Of a stretch of 64,000 nucleotides of DNA, positions 1 through 12,100 are shown in pieces. Made by a program: the position numbers and the translations under genes. Each line of letters starts with the position of its first letter. The first letter of the stretch is position 1. Source of the DNA: Lineus longissimus (taxonomy: Eukaryota; Nemertea; Pilidiophora; Heteronemertea; Lineidae); the NCBI RefSeq assembly GCF_910592395.1, contig NC_088308.1, positions 186,001-250,000 of the forward strand. Direction: 5' to 3'. A model generated the notes under the pieces. The model ran no database searches. It saw only the letters and a program-made list of their open reading frames with translations, and was not told where the DNA came from.

Positions 1-799
1 GGAACCTCTCTTAGCTGACACCTCTCTAGCAGCAACCTCTCTATCCAGTACATGAGTTTTGTACCAAAGTTGGTTATTTTCATTTAATTTTGACTCTAAT
101 CAGGACAGCTCTCGATTTAAAGGACAGTATCAGTTCTAATGTGAAATTTCTAAATTGCACCTTTTTGTTGTTCAGTTGAGGGCAATTTTCAGGCCCAGTG
201 GTTTTATCAAAATTCTTTTCAGAATATTGAATAGTGCCTTGTTGGGACAACTAAGATACAAGGGTAGACATGCATGTTTCTCTGTCGCCCTTCAAAGCTC
301 AGTTAGTTACTCATAATCACAAGGTTATCATGATGTTGGCCTTTCAACACTCATGACCCAGTTCGTCAGGTCTGTGATGTCATACAATTAGGCCTTACCT
401 GAAACTGCTCTACTTAAGTAGGTCTACCTTTTGTGAGCAAGCTGTGTGTTCAAGGGCCTTTGTGTATTATGGTTCATTGTTGCATCCTGTTACACACTGT
501 ACAGGCATTCATGTAGATTTGATGATTCTTCATAAAAGCGTATTCCCTTTGATACCTTTTATACCTGACAGAAATGGATCAGTACATTCTTCTGATGTCA
601 AACAGTGATTTTAAGTGACCTTTCATGACCTTATGTCAGTGGTGGGACAGCAAAGGTCTGTTCCAACATTAAGGCAGCTGACTATGTATTTACCCACATA
701 ATAACATGTAGCCCCTACACAGAATATGATCCATGCCTACACATGTATGATCCCCGCACAACTTCCAGGTATTCAAATTCTGTCTAATATATTGAGATG

Positions 800-1010
800 A
801 AACTGTGTGGTTTCATGTGTGGGGGTGTCTCCTGAAGCCCTGTGACATCATAAAACCCTGTCTGAATCCCATCCTCGTATACCAATGTCATTTACATGCT
901 CTTCCTTTTGTCATGTATCCTTTGTATGTCTTATGTACTTTCAATCAAAATCATTGTATTTCTATTGTACCATGTGTACCTTTGCCCTCCGGGCCTTTTG
1001 ATAAATAAAA
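800..1010 (+). mobile_element. Possible non-LTR retroelement 3' end
   Basis: A T-rich stretch full of TGTA and ATGTA words ends in a GC-rich patch (CCCTCCGGGCC) followed at once by GATAAATAAAA. That order is common at the 3' ends of LINE-type elements in marine invertebrates. No reverse-transcriptase reading frame remains, so this is resemblance only. It could equally be the polyadenylation region of an unrelated transcript. Confidence 0.3.
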
Positions 1011-1565
1011 CTTCCCATTGTTTGCTTGAGAAGAACTTGTTGCTGTATACATTTAAAGGCTTCATAGTGTGAATAAGTGTCATGGTTTCTATTGTCCGCA
1101 GCATCAAGGTGGTCATTCAAAAGCTCCTTCCATTGTTTGCTGGTGAGAGTGATCTGATGCTCACTGAATGGCCTCAATCATGATAGCCTTCTCTGTTTAC
1201 ACAAATTGTCATTATTGTGGAATAGCTTCATAATCTCAGTCGTCTCCTCTGTTGGCAGCATCAAATCAAGGTCATTCACAAGCTCCTCCCATTGTCCGCT
1301 GGTGAAAATGTTCTGTTGCTGATTACCTTTGACAGCTATCAATCTAATCACTGTCATTAGTTTCACAATTAGTAAACTATCTCTTTTATGGGCATTTACC
1401 ATCCCATTGTATATTGGTGAGATCATGGCCTTCACGAGACTTTGATCATTATCTCCTGCTTAAAATCACTGTGCCATCAATGTCACAGATTCCCATTGTT
1501 GTTTCTTTGATCCCTTTTCTGCAGCATCAGACTCACCCTGGACAACCCTCCCTTCATTGTCTGCC
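1011..1565 (-). repeat. Degenerate repeats of about 50 bp with irregular spacing
   Basis: Three diverged copies of one segment sit at about 1098-1150, 1255-1305 and 1519-1565. On the + strand each runs GCAGCATCA, then a CATT or ACC block, then CTCC, then CATTGT and CCGC/TTGC/CTGC. Extra copies of the CCATTGT core occur at about 1015, 1404 and 1495. Read on the - strand, two copies give similar peptides (SKQWKELLND and SGQWEELVND), so the array may descend from a repeat-protein coding sequence. Confidence 0.5.
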
Positions 1566-2115
1566 TTATCATAATGGCCTTGTTAATTAGCGGACATCAT
1601 ATTATTACCATATCGGTGTTGAAGTCTTTGTCTCAGACAATTCAATTCTAGATAATTGATACGAGACACAAGAGGCATATTTATTTGGGCCATTTTGATC
1701 CATTCAAGGACAGTATGATTGATAATACTTGGCCCGAATGGTATCCTCTCTTTATCTGATGAAATCAATTTAATTCAATATAAGATAATGTAGACCAATA
1801 TATCACACTTTCCGGGCCTGTCAACTGACAATTGATCTGTTGATATCAGCTGATTTTAAAAGTAGGCCTTAGGTTGTTTTTGAATAGAATGGACCAGGCT
1901 TAGATCTAGGACCCAGCAGCGGGACAGAAATGATTAGCTTGGGTTGGTTGGTTGGTATAAATTGAAGAAAGATACGCTTCATCTATCTATGGATCCCTCC
2001 TACTCTTCATTTTCAGATCTCAAATATGAGCACTTTAGTCCCAAATGTAGTGTTTGTCTAGCCAAAGATCTAATGTCCTCGTACTTCATACGGTTCCTCT
2101 CATTTATCTTTGCAG

Positions 2116-2627
2116 TGAGCCAGAGCCTGCCAAGGGTTAACACCTGGACCCTTCTCTCAGATGACACAGTCAAGTATAAAACGTTAGAAGAAATGACGAT
2201 GATGAAGGAACAACTCGGCTTGGAGATGAGGCTCGAAAGCGCTCTCCACAGCGCAAAAGAAAACATCCTCCACACAGACATTCTGCTGCCAGATGATTTG
2301 TTAGGGCGGATAGCGCAGGATATCTTCACCATGTCAGAATGCGAACCATGTGGATTAAATGGCTCTGTCATATTCATCAATTTAGAAAATCGGACTAAAT
2401 GTCGCAAACTATGCAAATTGCGACTGAATGGACAGGTTGTGCCAACGTTTGAGTTACATTTGTTGTTGAAGGAAGATGGTCAAAAATGGTTCAATCCAAA
2501 GAAAATCATCTCTGTGCTTGAAAAATACTTCACGTCAAAAAGGAACCCTGTTTTACTGAGTGATTCATACCAGGTGGAGAAGAAGAAACTGTATCGTACT
2601 GGAAGTGAAAAAGGCAAGAGCAGCTAG
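2116..2627 (+). CDS. DDIT4-like: REDD1/DDIT4-like mTORC1 inhibitor, C-terminal exon (5' part missing)
   Basis: This is the terminal coding exon of a REDD1 (DDIT4/DDIT4L; fly Scylla/Charybdis) family protein. Members inhibit mTORC1 through TSC1/TSC2 in hypoxia and stress. Visible family signatures, in order: LLPDDLLGRIAQDI, the hallmark SEPCGL (here CEPCGLNG), CRKL, VVPTFELHLLLK, W-x2-K and a C-terminal VEKKKLY. These match the last ~100 residues of vertebrate DDIT4. A pyrimidine-rich tract ending in TTTGCAG (to 2115) marks the 3' splice site. The frame stays open upstream to an ATG at 1944, but that stretch has no family similarity. The acceptor leaves two bases of a split codon, so an upstream exon with the low-conservation N-terminus is expected. 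The stop is TAG at 2625-2627. Confidence 0.85.
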
Positions 2628-3223
2628 CCTTGGACTAAGTGAACATAACGTGTTTTTAATGGTCAGTACTGAAACTTTATCAGATTTGCCACGACATTAT
2701 TGCCTTGTTCCTATGCAACTAGACACACTCTTCTGCAAAATAGTGAAGTGTTTGCTCAAGGAGATATACTACATGGACTATTCACTTAGCAGATTCCCTG
2801 CTGGTCAGACTTTCTGCTTGGTAACTCTACTAAGTGGTTCGTGCTTTATGTCCTTGCACCATATTGATGTTGAAAATTTCCCTGAAATCCTGTGATTAGT
2901 TGACTAAAACCTCGTGTGACCTCCAGTTTCATGAGTAGAACATTGCCAAGGATAATCATCATCAACTTTTGAGTAGTTCTCTGATGGGCGAGGTTACTCA
3001 TGCCAAGTGACTTTCAATTTCAGGAATCCAGCATTTCTCAGCAGGTTGCACTGCTCTGATCAGCTGGTCGTTGGTTTTGAAATCACATGCCGTTTTCCAA
3101 TAATCTCCCTTTGACAATTGACGATGCTAATCACAAGGAAATCATGTTTTCTGATATTCTTCATGTGATGGGAGGGTGATTGTGCAAATATTGATCACTT
3201 TTAGTATTCATGACAGGTTGTAA

Positions 3224-3229
3224 AATAAA
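3224..3229 (+). terminator. Poly(A) signal candidate for the REDD1-like gene
   Basis: AATAAA lies about 600 bases after the stop codon, on the coding strand, with T/G-rich sequence after it. It is the first canonical hexamer I see downstream. Confidence 0.4.
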
Positions 3230-6081
3230 TTGATGCTGTTTACAATTTCTGGTATGCTTCACTCACAAACCACCTGTAGTATAAGGGGGGGGAGACTCCC
3301 TAGGTGATTGTGTATCTTTTCCTGTGGTCAATTTGGAAAGGTCTTAGTCACTACTTAGTGACAGGTGACTATCTAAGAGCTCATGTCGTCGTGGTGTGTC
3401 TTCATCATTGAGGTCAAGGATCGCCTCCTATCTCTTATCCACGAAAACACTTCATTATGGGAGATAACGTGAAGTCTGCAATAATACTGTTTAGGTCAAG
3501 GTTTCATTGATATATTTATATATATATTTTGTTGAATCTTAACATTTAAATGCTTTGTCTGTACTAGATGTTAGTTCAATCACTGACAATTACAAATAAG
3601 AAAAAAGATATATCTAAAATTAGAAATCAGAACAATATTTTCATGAAGTAAAACTTAACCCTTGAGTCATAAGAATAGTTTTTGGGACATACTGTATTCA
3701 TTATCTTGTGTCAATTATAAGCAGCTAAAGTTCTATTTTCTACTATTACTCTCAGTCAAAGTAATAAGTTATAATTTGGTAAAGAAGTATTCAACTTTTT
3801 GGATTTCTTTGCTGGAAAAGTGAACATGATCTTGCTTTCAGGTAAGATGAATAACATTTTTGAAAATTCTCAAAGATTATATCATGAGAAATCTATTGTA
3901 ACTAGTAGATATTCAATGATGGTGGTACATTCCGTAGATAATTATTCAACATTGTGGCAATGATCTGGATTGTGTACTTCTAGTGGTTTCTTGAAAAGCA
4001 AAATCAGTCTTGTGATGTTCTGTGTGAAAAGTTGATGATTAGGAATGATGTGATAAAGAATGTACGTGTTTAATTTGTATGTTGTATCATTTTTGAAATT
4101 TCAGTGATAGCATGAAAATAGTATAAAAATAAGTTGAGTCGAATTTTAAACGAAGGGATGAAGCCAGAATGGTTGTTGGTGTCGTAGCAGAATTTTTCCC
4201 CGATGTTTGTATTGTTCATTGTGTAACTGGTGCTGTTCGTGTAAAAACTTTTTACTAAATAAATTATAAGTTTTCTTAATCAGCTTTCTTGTCAGATGCT
4301 TTGGTGGATTGGTGAATACAGATCTGCCTTTCAATGACTCAACATGAACATGATGAAGGAGATAAGCGGCATAGTGACTGAAGTGCTGTGCTCACAACCA
4401 GATATCGACTCTCTGAAGAGTCACTGCTTTTTCATCTCTGTGTCCTTGAGCAAGACAACTTACCTGCCATTGCTTGGTCCTTCAGTGCTTCTGCCAAAAA
4501 ATTACCCAAGTGGACAGTGTTTGGCCAATCACCATGATTGGCACCTTGAAATGTTAACCAGAGACAAGAAGAATCGGTTCTGCCAGGCATGATTGTGAGT
4601 CTTTATTGGATTATCAGCGAATCACAGAATTCAGACAGATGTGACTGTGGCCACATCAGACGCAACCTGGGGTGGAACCTTTAGCAACTTTTTTATCTGC
4701 CACTCCGGTGTGGTGATGAAAGTGGAATTATGTGGTGGAGCTGCTTGTGACTTCATTGCTGGTCCACTTCTCAGAAGGTCACTTTCCATGATTGACAACC
4801 TATCATGATCTGCTCCTAATTGGACTGATTACCTGAGGGACATGCTGAGGGCTATTGCAATCTGAGTCCTGCATTTCAAGATGCCAGCATTTCAAGATGC
4901 CAGTTTTGATGAGACAGGAGCATGAGATTTGGTCGCTAGTGGTTAACTGGTATTTGCACATATTGAGTGTATTGTCTTTGGTTGTGACAGCGGTCATGGG
5001 ACTTGCTACATCAGTGGTGTGCAGTGGTTTTGACAGTGGTGACTCGGCCGGAGACGCATCGTACTAAATAGTTGCAACACTGTAGATCAGCGCCACGTCT
5101 ATGACCACACCTGACGTATGAGGCCCATTGTCACACAAACCAAACTAGTCGATGGTAATGACTAATGTCATATTGAATAGGTCAAGGAAATGCATGCCTT
5201 GTAATCCACCAGGTTGTAAGGAGACGCAAATAAATAACAGTTTTGTTAGTAATTAAACAATAACAACAATGGGATCAATTCGAGGACAACAATAACAGCT
5301 ATGAATCCAAGCCTAGGAACTCTTGGAAATCTGTGATAAGGGGCTTATACCCAAAACATGACACTTCTTAGAAAGTCAACAATCCATGAATGGTCTGGTG
5401 TTGTCTTGGGTTGTCAACTGCTCACAGCCGGCTACCTGCTCAACCCCTTGCGCTTGCCATGCTGTCACATTCACAATGAAAACTGTCTCCTCAACACACA
5501 ATTCAGCCAGTGTCCACTGTCGCAACCAGATGAAAGCAACCGTTAGGCTAGCTAACTTCTATTAAGTAAATAAAGCAAAAATGTTTGTGTTTACAGTCTG
5601 ATATCAAACTGTGATGGAGGTTATACACTCCGGACGCAGTGTACCAGCCCGCACCCTAGGCGATCCAATTAGGATGACGCAACGGACTGCCCCGGGAGTC
5701 TACTCAATCAGCGCTACAACCTGAGCATTTCTGTCAGTTCAAAATTGGCTGCATCCTGACTATCGAGCTCAACAAGTGAGTGATACATTGCGGGTCAAGA
5801 TGTATTAAAACCAGGCAGCAATCTTGCGCAGTACAAATTATTCCCGCCAAAAGATTTCTCGCCCAGCAGCCTGGTTCGTCTCAGCACCGATAGTAGCGCT
5901 CCTCATTTATTCTCGTTACCAGGCTATGCTTTCAACCTCGTGCCGCGGGTGACAACGATACAACATGGTGGACACGACACAAGAATATTTGATTTTGTAG
6001 ATTTTTGCCCGATTTCTCTTATTTGTTGACCCGAGTGTAAAATATCTACATGCCAGACTTGTAGGGAATAGATAAAAGGAT
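3230..6081. other. Intergenic spacer and RASSF promoter region
   Basis: No gene is supported. The stretch contains an AT-rich part (3480-4330), a SINE-like piece at about 4400-4520, a 16-bp direct duplication at 4871-4902, and a more GC-rich part at 5620-5960 that should hold the RASSF promoter and 5' UTR. No TATA box is evident. A short upstream ATG (5964) opens a 12-codon frame before the RASSF start. Confidence 0.5.
4400..4520 (+). mobile_element. SINE-like body fragment
   Basis: It contains GTCCTTGAGCAAGACA followed by a TACC-CATTGC block. This is the body segment that usually follows the tRNA-like head of invertebrate SINEs. The same phrase occurs in the better preserved copy at 46.7 kb. 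Confidence 0.4.
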
Positions 6082-6121
6082 ATGTCCGCTTGTTCTAGAT
6101 GCGGCAAACCTGTCTACTTTG
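6082..6121 (+). CDS. RASSF: RASSF exon 1 (start, first LIM zinc pair)
   Basis: ATG at 6082 encodes [13 protein letters not shown], which contains the first LIM Cys-x2-Cys pair. It ends in phase 1 at a TTTG|GTGAGT donor. Confidence 0.8.
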
Positions 6122-9100
6122 GTGAGTATGATTGGAAAATAGATGAAGATCGAGTTGTTGACAGTCACAATGATTGAATCATGTATGATCGTGATGTATA
6201 GTGCTACATTGTTTCACTACTATTGACGCTTATAGTAAAATATGGCCTCAGAGATTGATTGATCGTAAGTGAAATAAAAAATGGTGGGATATCTATGTGG
6301 TCGAAATTTATTAGGAGTTTCTGGAGGGAGGCGATCTATAATGAATGAAGGGCCATCAGTCATCACTTGACGTTCTGTAGTGGACAGAGGGCATGCAGAT
6401 GGGCTCAAGCAGTTTACTTTGTTGAAAATGTTTCAACATTTCTGGCGATTTAAAAATTGCGGGAAGGAACCATCGACAAACAATGTAGGAATAGTTAATA
6501 CCTCACCAGGCGGGGGAAGCCACTGCTAGCCCCATTTAGTTCATTTCAAGTGATATAACTTTTATGACTTTTCCAAGCAATACAAATTTGACCGATTTAT
6601 TCCTCTATTCCAGCTGAAAGGAAGACTTCTCTTGGCAAGCATTGGCACAGGCAGTGTTTGAGGTGTGATGAGTGTGGCAAGGTCCTCAACCCAGGACAAC
6701 ATGCTGAGGTAAGACGTCTCAACTAGTCTCCAGGAGTTTATGTTTTCCCATAAACTGACTTTAACTCTTACTGATGGATTACACACTTACAGAGACTCTA
6801 TACTATAGGCAGCAGCCAGATAGGCAAGAAAAAGTTACATTAAGTCCCCTATAGGGGTCTCTCACATCTGATAGTACATCGCAACTTTTCACGTTTGTAC
6901 GAGGAATTTATTTCATGTATTTGGTGCTGCATTTCACATGACCCAGTGCCCTTACTGTGTATGATTAATAGTCACCTGAAGATGACCAATCAATTTGAAC
7001 CCCCCTTGCTCCTGTCTATAGTCCTCCTTTAAGTTTTAACCAACCCTAATTTAGAATATGGGATTAGGAACAAACGATATGCAGCCAACTTCAGGCTCCC
7101 CATACTGAAGCCAGCTTCTTCCTCTCTTCTCTAATTAGTGAGGGCTGAGACTAAGAGAGTAATCCAATGGTAAGGCCTAGAGTTATATTGTAACGAATAT
7201 AACAATGTTTGGATATTAATGAATTTAATCATCTTAAAAGCAGTAACATGTTTCACACCCGAGGTTGTTCAGAATCAGATAAACCTAGTTCAGTTGCCAA
7301 AATCTGAATCAGAGAAAAATACAAAACGGACAGGTGGACACATGCCATTCCCGGTCTTATCTCTCTCCTTTGAAAAAGATGAGCCCAGACATGGCTGAAA
7401 CTTGATTTCCTTTTAATCATCTTCTTCATGCCTCAATGTAGTGTTTTAGCTAAAGTGTTTAGCAGGGCCCTGCCTTGACTCAATGTCTTCTTATTATTAG
7501 TGGCCAAAGCATTACCTTTGGAAGCAGGGCACTGTACACTACCTTCTCTGTCTGTGCCCTCTTCTGCCCTGCCCATTCAGATTGCTGGCTAAAGTGCTTA
7601 ACTACCAGCTGGAGTAGAGGCAGCCTGAAGTAGTAACGCACCTGGATTAATGAGAGTAGCACCACTTTGAACCAGCACGGAGATCACTTCTTCTGTCTCA
7701 GGTTGACTGCGTTCTCTGCTGGATGCAAAGAACAAGCTGCTGGAGTTGTTATGCATTGATTGAGAACTCTTTAGAAATGATTAGACGAGAGGGTTTTTTA
7801 CAGTCTACCTGATCACACACAGATAGGTCGTACCATACTTATATTGCGAATCGAATCAAAAGGCTGCTGGTTTGATTGGGCAGGGAAGGATGCCACTATA
7901 TTGCAGGTATTGTGGCTTAAAACTGACTGAGTTTAAAATAAACCTTCTGATCGGAATCGTTTCGAGTTTTCATGTTGGTGATACAGGCCACAAAATGCAA
8001 TGAACTGTGTTCCTGCTTGCAATTGAAAATTTAATTTTTTTCTCTGAACACGTATGGAGATCTTGAAACCATGACCATTTTCCCTGTCAATGAGATTGAT
8101 GCATAGTGTGCCCTGATGAGACTGAATAACGTGGCTGGAATATTTAATCATCCTCCTGACTCACACATTCCAGCAGTGATGTACGTCTCCTGCTGCAAGC
8201 TTCACATTTCAATAAGCAGGTAAAAAACTGCATTCCTGGTCAACGTTAGGACAATGATGAACGTAAAACTTGTGCACAACAAACTCAGCATTCTTATGTC
8301 ATGTTAGTCTCCTGTGAGCCAAACTGACAACATCGCTGAGGAACACAACGTGTAGAACATCGGTTGTTATTGGACTATCTCGCTTCCAACTTCAGAGATG
8401 ACTCAGTTATTGATAATCACTTGTTCAGATTTCTTGAAAACGCTTGTCCTCTGGGACCAGTCTGAATAGTACAGCCTGATCATCATCGCATGATGCCAGC
8501 ACCAACAGAAGCTTGATGTCGTCTCCTACAAAACGTCAAGAAGCATTAGGTTGAGTTTCAAACTGTTCAATGTCATCATCAGTAAAAAATGGCTGTCTGC
8601 GTTTTGTCTGTGAAGTATTTTCAGTGATGTTATTCTGAACATTACCTTTTTTTTCGACGCAGCTTTTAACTTAAATTAACCTTGTTCTTATTCTATAAAA
8701 AAGCCGGTAACATCTTACATCTGTGGTGAATTTTGGTAACATATCTGATGACATGAAGAGGTAAACACTTACTTTTTGGTAAGAACTCTTCCTAGTTTGT
8801 AGATTTTCACCTGTACGTTACCTCTAGTATAAGGTACCTACAAACCCCGCCTACGAGGACATTGCACAAACCTACTGGCTACCATGCGCGCAGACCTGAA
8901 ACAAGCTGGTCTGGGCCAACTGCGAGACAACTGGATCGCCTAGAGCAACGTGCCCATGACCAACTGGCCGAGACTCAAGTGAAGGACGGATTGTAGCCGC
9001 AGGATGTGACTATGACTACTGAAGCCACAGCAAACAGTGATTATATACCATAGTTGTTTGAAAGACTATACCCTCTAATGGCACCATTATATTTTGAGCT

Positions 9101-12100
9101 TTTTGAAGAAATATTCAAAATCTTTTCATTTTCTCTTCCAGCACAAGGGTCTTCCATTTTGTCACCACCCATGTTACAGCGCCCTCTTTGGTCCAAGAAT
9201 ATCAGGATTCGGTGTCCCGATTGTAGCGTACACCAACTATGGTAACCGTGATGTCAGGACGAATGGGTCGTATCGCATGGCAGGGGTTGATAGGTGAGTG
9301 AGCTGATTTCAATTCAGATATTTCTATAATCACCCCAGGGAATCAGCAGCCACCTCTACGAGAGTCGCCCACCTCTCCAAGTCAAGGCAGCCACCTCTGC
9401 GAGTGAAACCAGCCTCAGGTCAAATGCTGTCTTTAAACATGGCCCTTGTCTGGGCTGTGATTTGCTGTTTCCTTGTTGTGTTGAGGATACACCAGGACAC
9501 ATAAGGAGCTGTTTCTGGCCACACTGTCACAAACCCAAATTAAGCCATGTGATTCTCTTGGAATTTTGTAATGGCGGATAAAATTCTGCAGAATTGAGAT
9601 GCTGCTGTTCATCCCTGGGTGTGTCTGTCGAGTCATCGTTGATCACTCAGACTGATGTCATCGGCACTGAGTGTGTAACGTTGTCATCAGTCAATGTCAC
9701 CATTTCATGTTTGTCTCGAGATGCTCAACTTTGGTGAGCAGCCTGAACATTATAGGTGAGTTCCTCCCCGTAATTGTAAAAAAAAAAATTTCTGTGATCA
9801 CATTTTCAATGTACCCCATGATTTTAACCTTGGAATAAGATCCATATCATCATTGTTCATACCATCAGTGATATTTGATCCTATACATGTAGGATGCTGG
9901 CTGTATCATTGACTTGACTAGTGGTGATTTATATGTCGCTTCCATGGCAGACTGCTGATAATCCTGTCTTATCAGTGATATTAACATAACCCAGCATTGT
10001 TGTGTTGTATCCACTGCAAAAGTTACAAAGCCAAATATGTCTTTGAGATAAGAAAAAAAGGATCCCAGTATTTCCAAATTGATACCGATTTGTCATGAAT
10101 GAAATACACCTTGCTCAACAGTTGTGGCATTCATCGGAAAATACTGTCATTTCTTTTCTCAGGAAAGAACTTTTTGTAGCAAAAATGGCTTGAATTCTGC
10201 GGTTACATTGTGTTGGTCCTGCTCCATGCTGGCGGATGCTGCCGGGAGTGAATGCACATTCATCACAAACACCATTATTCATACTGTAAAATAACATCAA
10301 CTTTTTGATGAGTTCTACACTACCGGACAAGGGCTCATAATGTAGCAGTGTTTATCAGCCTTTATTGAACTTTACAGCATTCTCAGCAAACATCGCAAGT
10401 AAGTTAGCGGTAGCAAATGTCATCACCTCATCATAATGTAACACTTGGCTTGTATTTCACGAGAGTGTAGAATGCAACTAGAAATCACAGGTAGGCCTAT
10501 TAGACATCACCCAAGAACTTGAAGAACTTGTGTCTCCTCTATCGTGCTCTTAGAATGGCTTTTAATTTGTCAGTTTGTGACACATCCAGACATGCCAGAA
10601 TTTCACTTGCTTAAAAATCAAGAATTTAACCAAAGCTTTTAAACGATGTCATATGGACTTGTCTTTACAAATCTAGGTTTCTACTGAGGCACACTGGATC
10701 AACATGTAATACTGCACTGGCACAAACGTTTATAGCTGTGAAATCTTATGCAGAGGGCGCTCCACTGTACTTGCCAGAATGTTTATGTGTATTTTTATGA
10801 TGCATACCAGGATTGTGGTTCTGGATGCAACTGCCCTCTCTCCCAGATAATGTGATAAATTGTATCAGATTCATAAATTGGGTTTATCCATATCTATTTG
10901 CAACTGAATGGTGAAGAGGAATACCTCAAAGTGGTGAATAATGTATTAAACCTATTTATCTGGGCTATAAATCATTAGCGTCCTCAGCTCCAGCACTGCT
11001 TCACATGCTGTAGCTACAGGCTTGGTGAGTCAGGCCTACCTACTCCACCTCCACCTGCTATATGCATGTGGATTGATTTGATGATGTGTAATGAGTAAGC
11101 TCATAGCTGCCTACATGCAAACCTTTGTTGTAATCATGACAAATCAAGCAACTCATTACTTCAACATTTTATAGAGTACATGTATTTCATAATAACATTG
11201 ATGTGCTTACAAATATTGGATATTTTATGAATGGTGTATATAAATAATGAGCCCTAGTGGTGCAGTATAAACTAAGTGTACAATGCCAAGTCAAACCTCA
11301 GTACAATACATGTATTGTATGAAAAAGTCGGCAAAACTTGTTGATCCACTCAAATGTGGGTCGATTCTTCCTTGTTCCTCATTAGTTCAAGCAGCACACA
11401 CTGCAATACATGGAGTTATCTCTGATATGTGAATGTCTGTAACATGTTCACTCTCACATCAAACTCGCGTTACACATTCAGAAGGTGAGTTCTTTCGGAG
11501 CATGGTTTCATATTTCTGACATTATAAACATCCAATATCTTGACTCATTGTATCAACTTGAATAATGTTCGAGGCTGTGTCAAACCTGTTGCTATCATTG
11601 AACTTATTATCATGTAATTTACTCGTATTCATGCCTCATTCGACGAGGGAGGGGGGGTGCTCTTCGAGTCCTTTCCTAACAATATTCCTGCCTTGTTGAC
11701 AATCCTGAGGTTGGATGGGAACAAGCGAGGGTTCCCTGACAGTGGACTTCCATTACCTCAGGGATCATTCTATTCTTCAGCATTTTCACAAAAGTTCAAT
11801 GACTCCTTCACTCACCAAAGAGTGAAAGTGTGGATTTAAAGATTACAATCTTAACACTTTCATCTGTATGTTACTTGATCACTGGTTCATCTAAAGTAAA
11901 CCTAAGCATTGTCTACAGGCACTAGCCAGGAAGTTGGAGTTGGACCAGTATATTATGCCTCTGGCATTGTAACATAATGATAATAGAATATAATTTTGCT
12001 TCATTGACGTACATTACATAGGATTTAATTGTAAATGTGTCAAAAGCTTAAACTATCTATTCTGTTTGCCCTAGCAGTAGGCCTGCTCTGAGATTGCTAA

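Larger units (their letters stand above)
1..2115. other. Gene-free stretch upstream of the REDD1-like exon
   Basis: No coding exon could be recognised. The stretch holds a retroelement-like 3' end around 800-1010 and a set of degenerate repeats at 1011-1565. The first coding exon of the REDD1-like gene should lie either here or left of the window; I could not find it. Confidence 0.5.

Noticed and set aside
1944-2115. N-terminal extension of the REDD1-like frame from the ATG at 1944
   Set aside because: The stretch has no REDD1 similarity and ends in a clear TTTGCAG acceptor, so it is probably intron.
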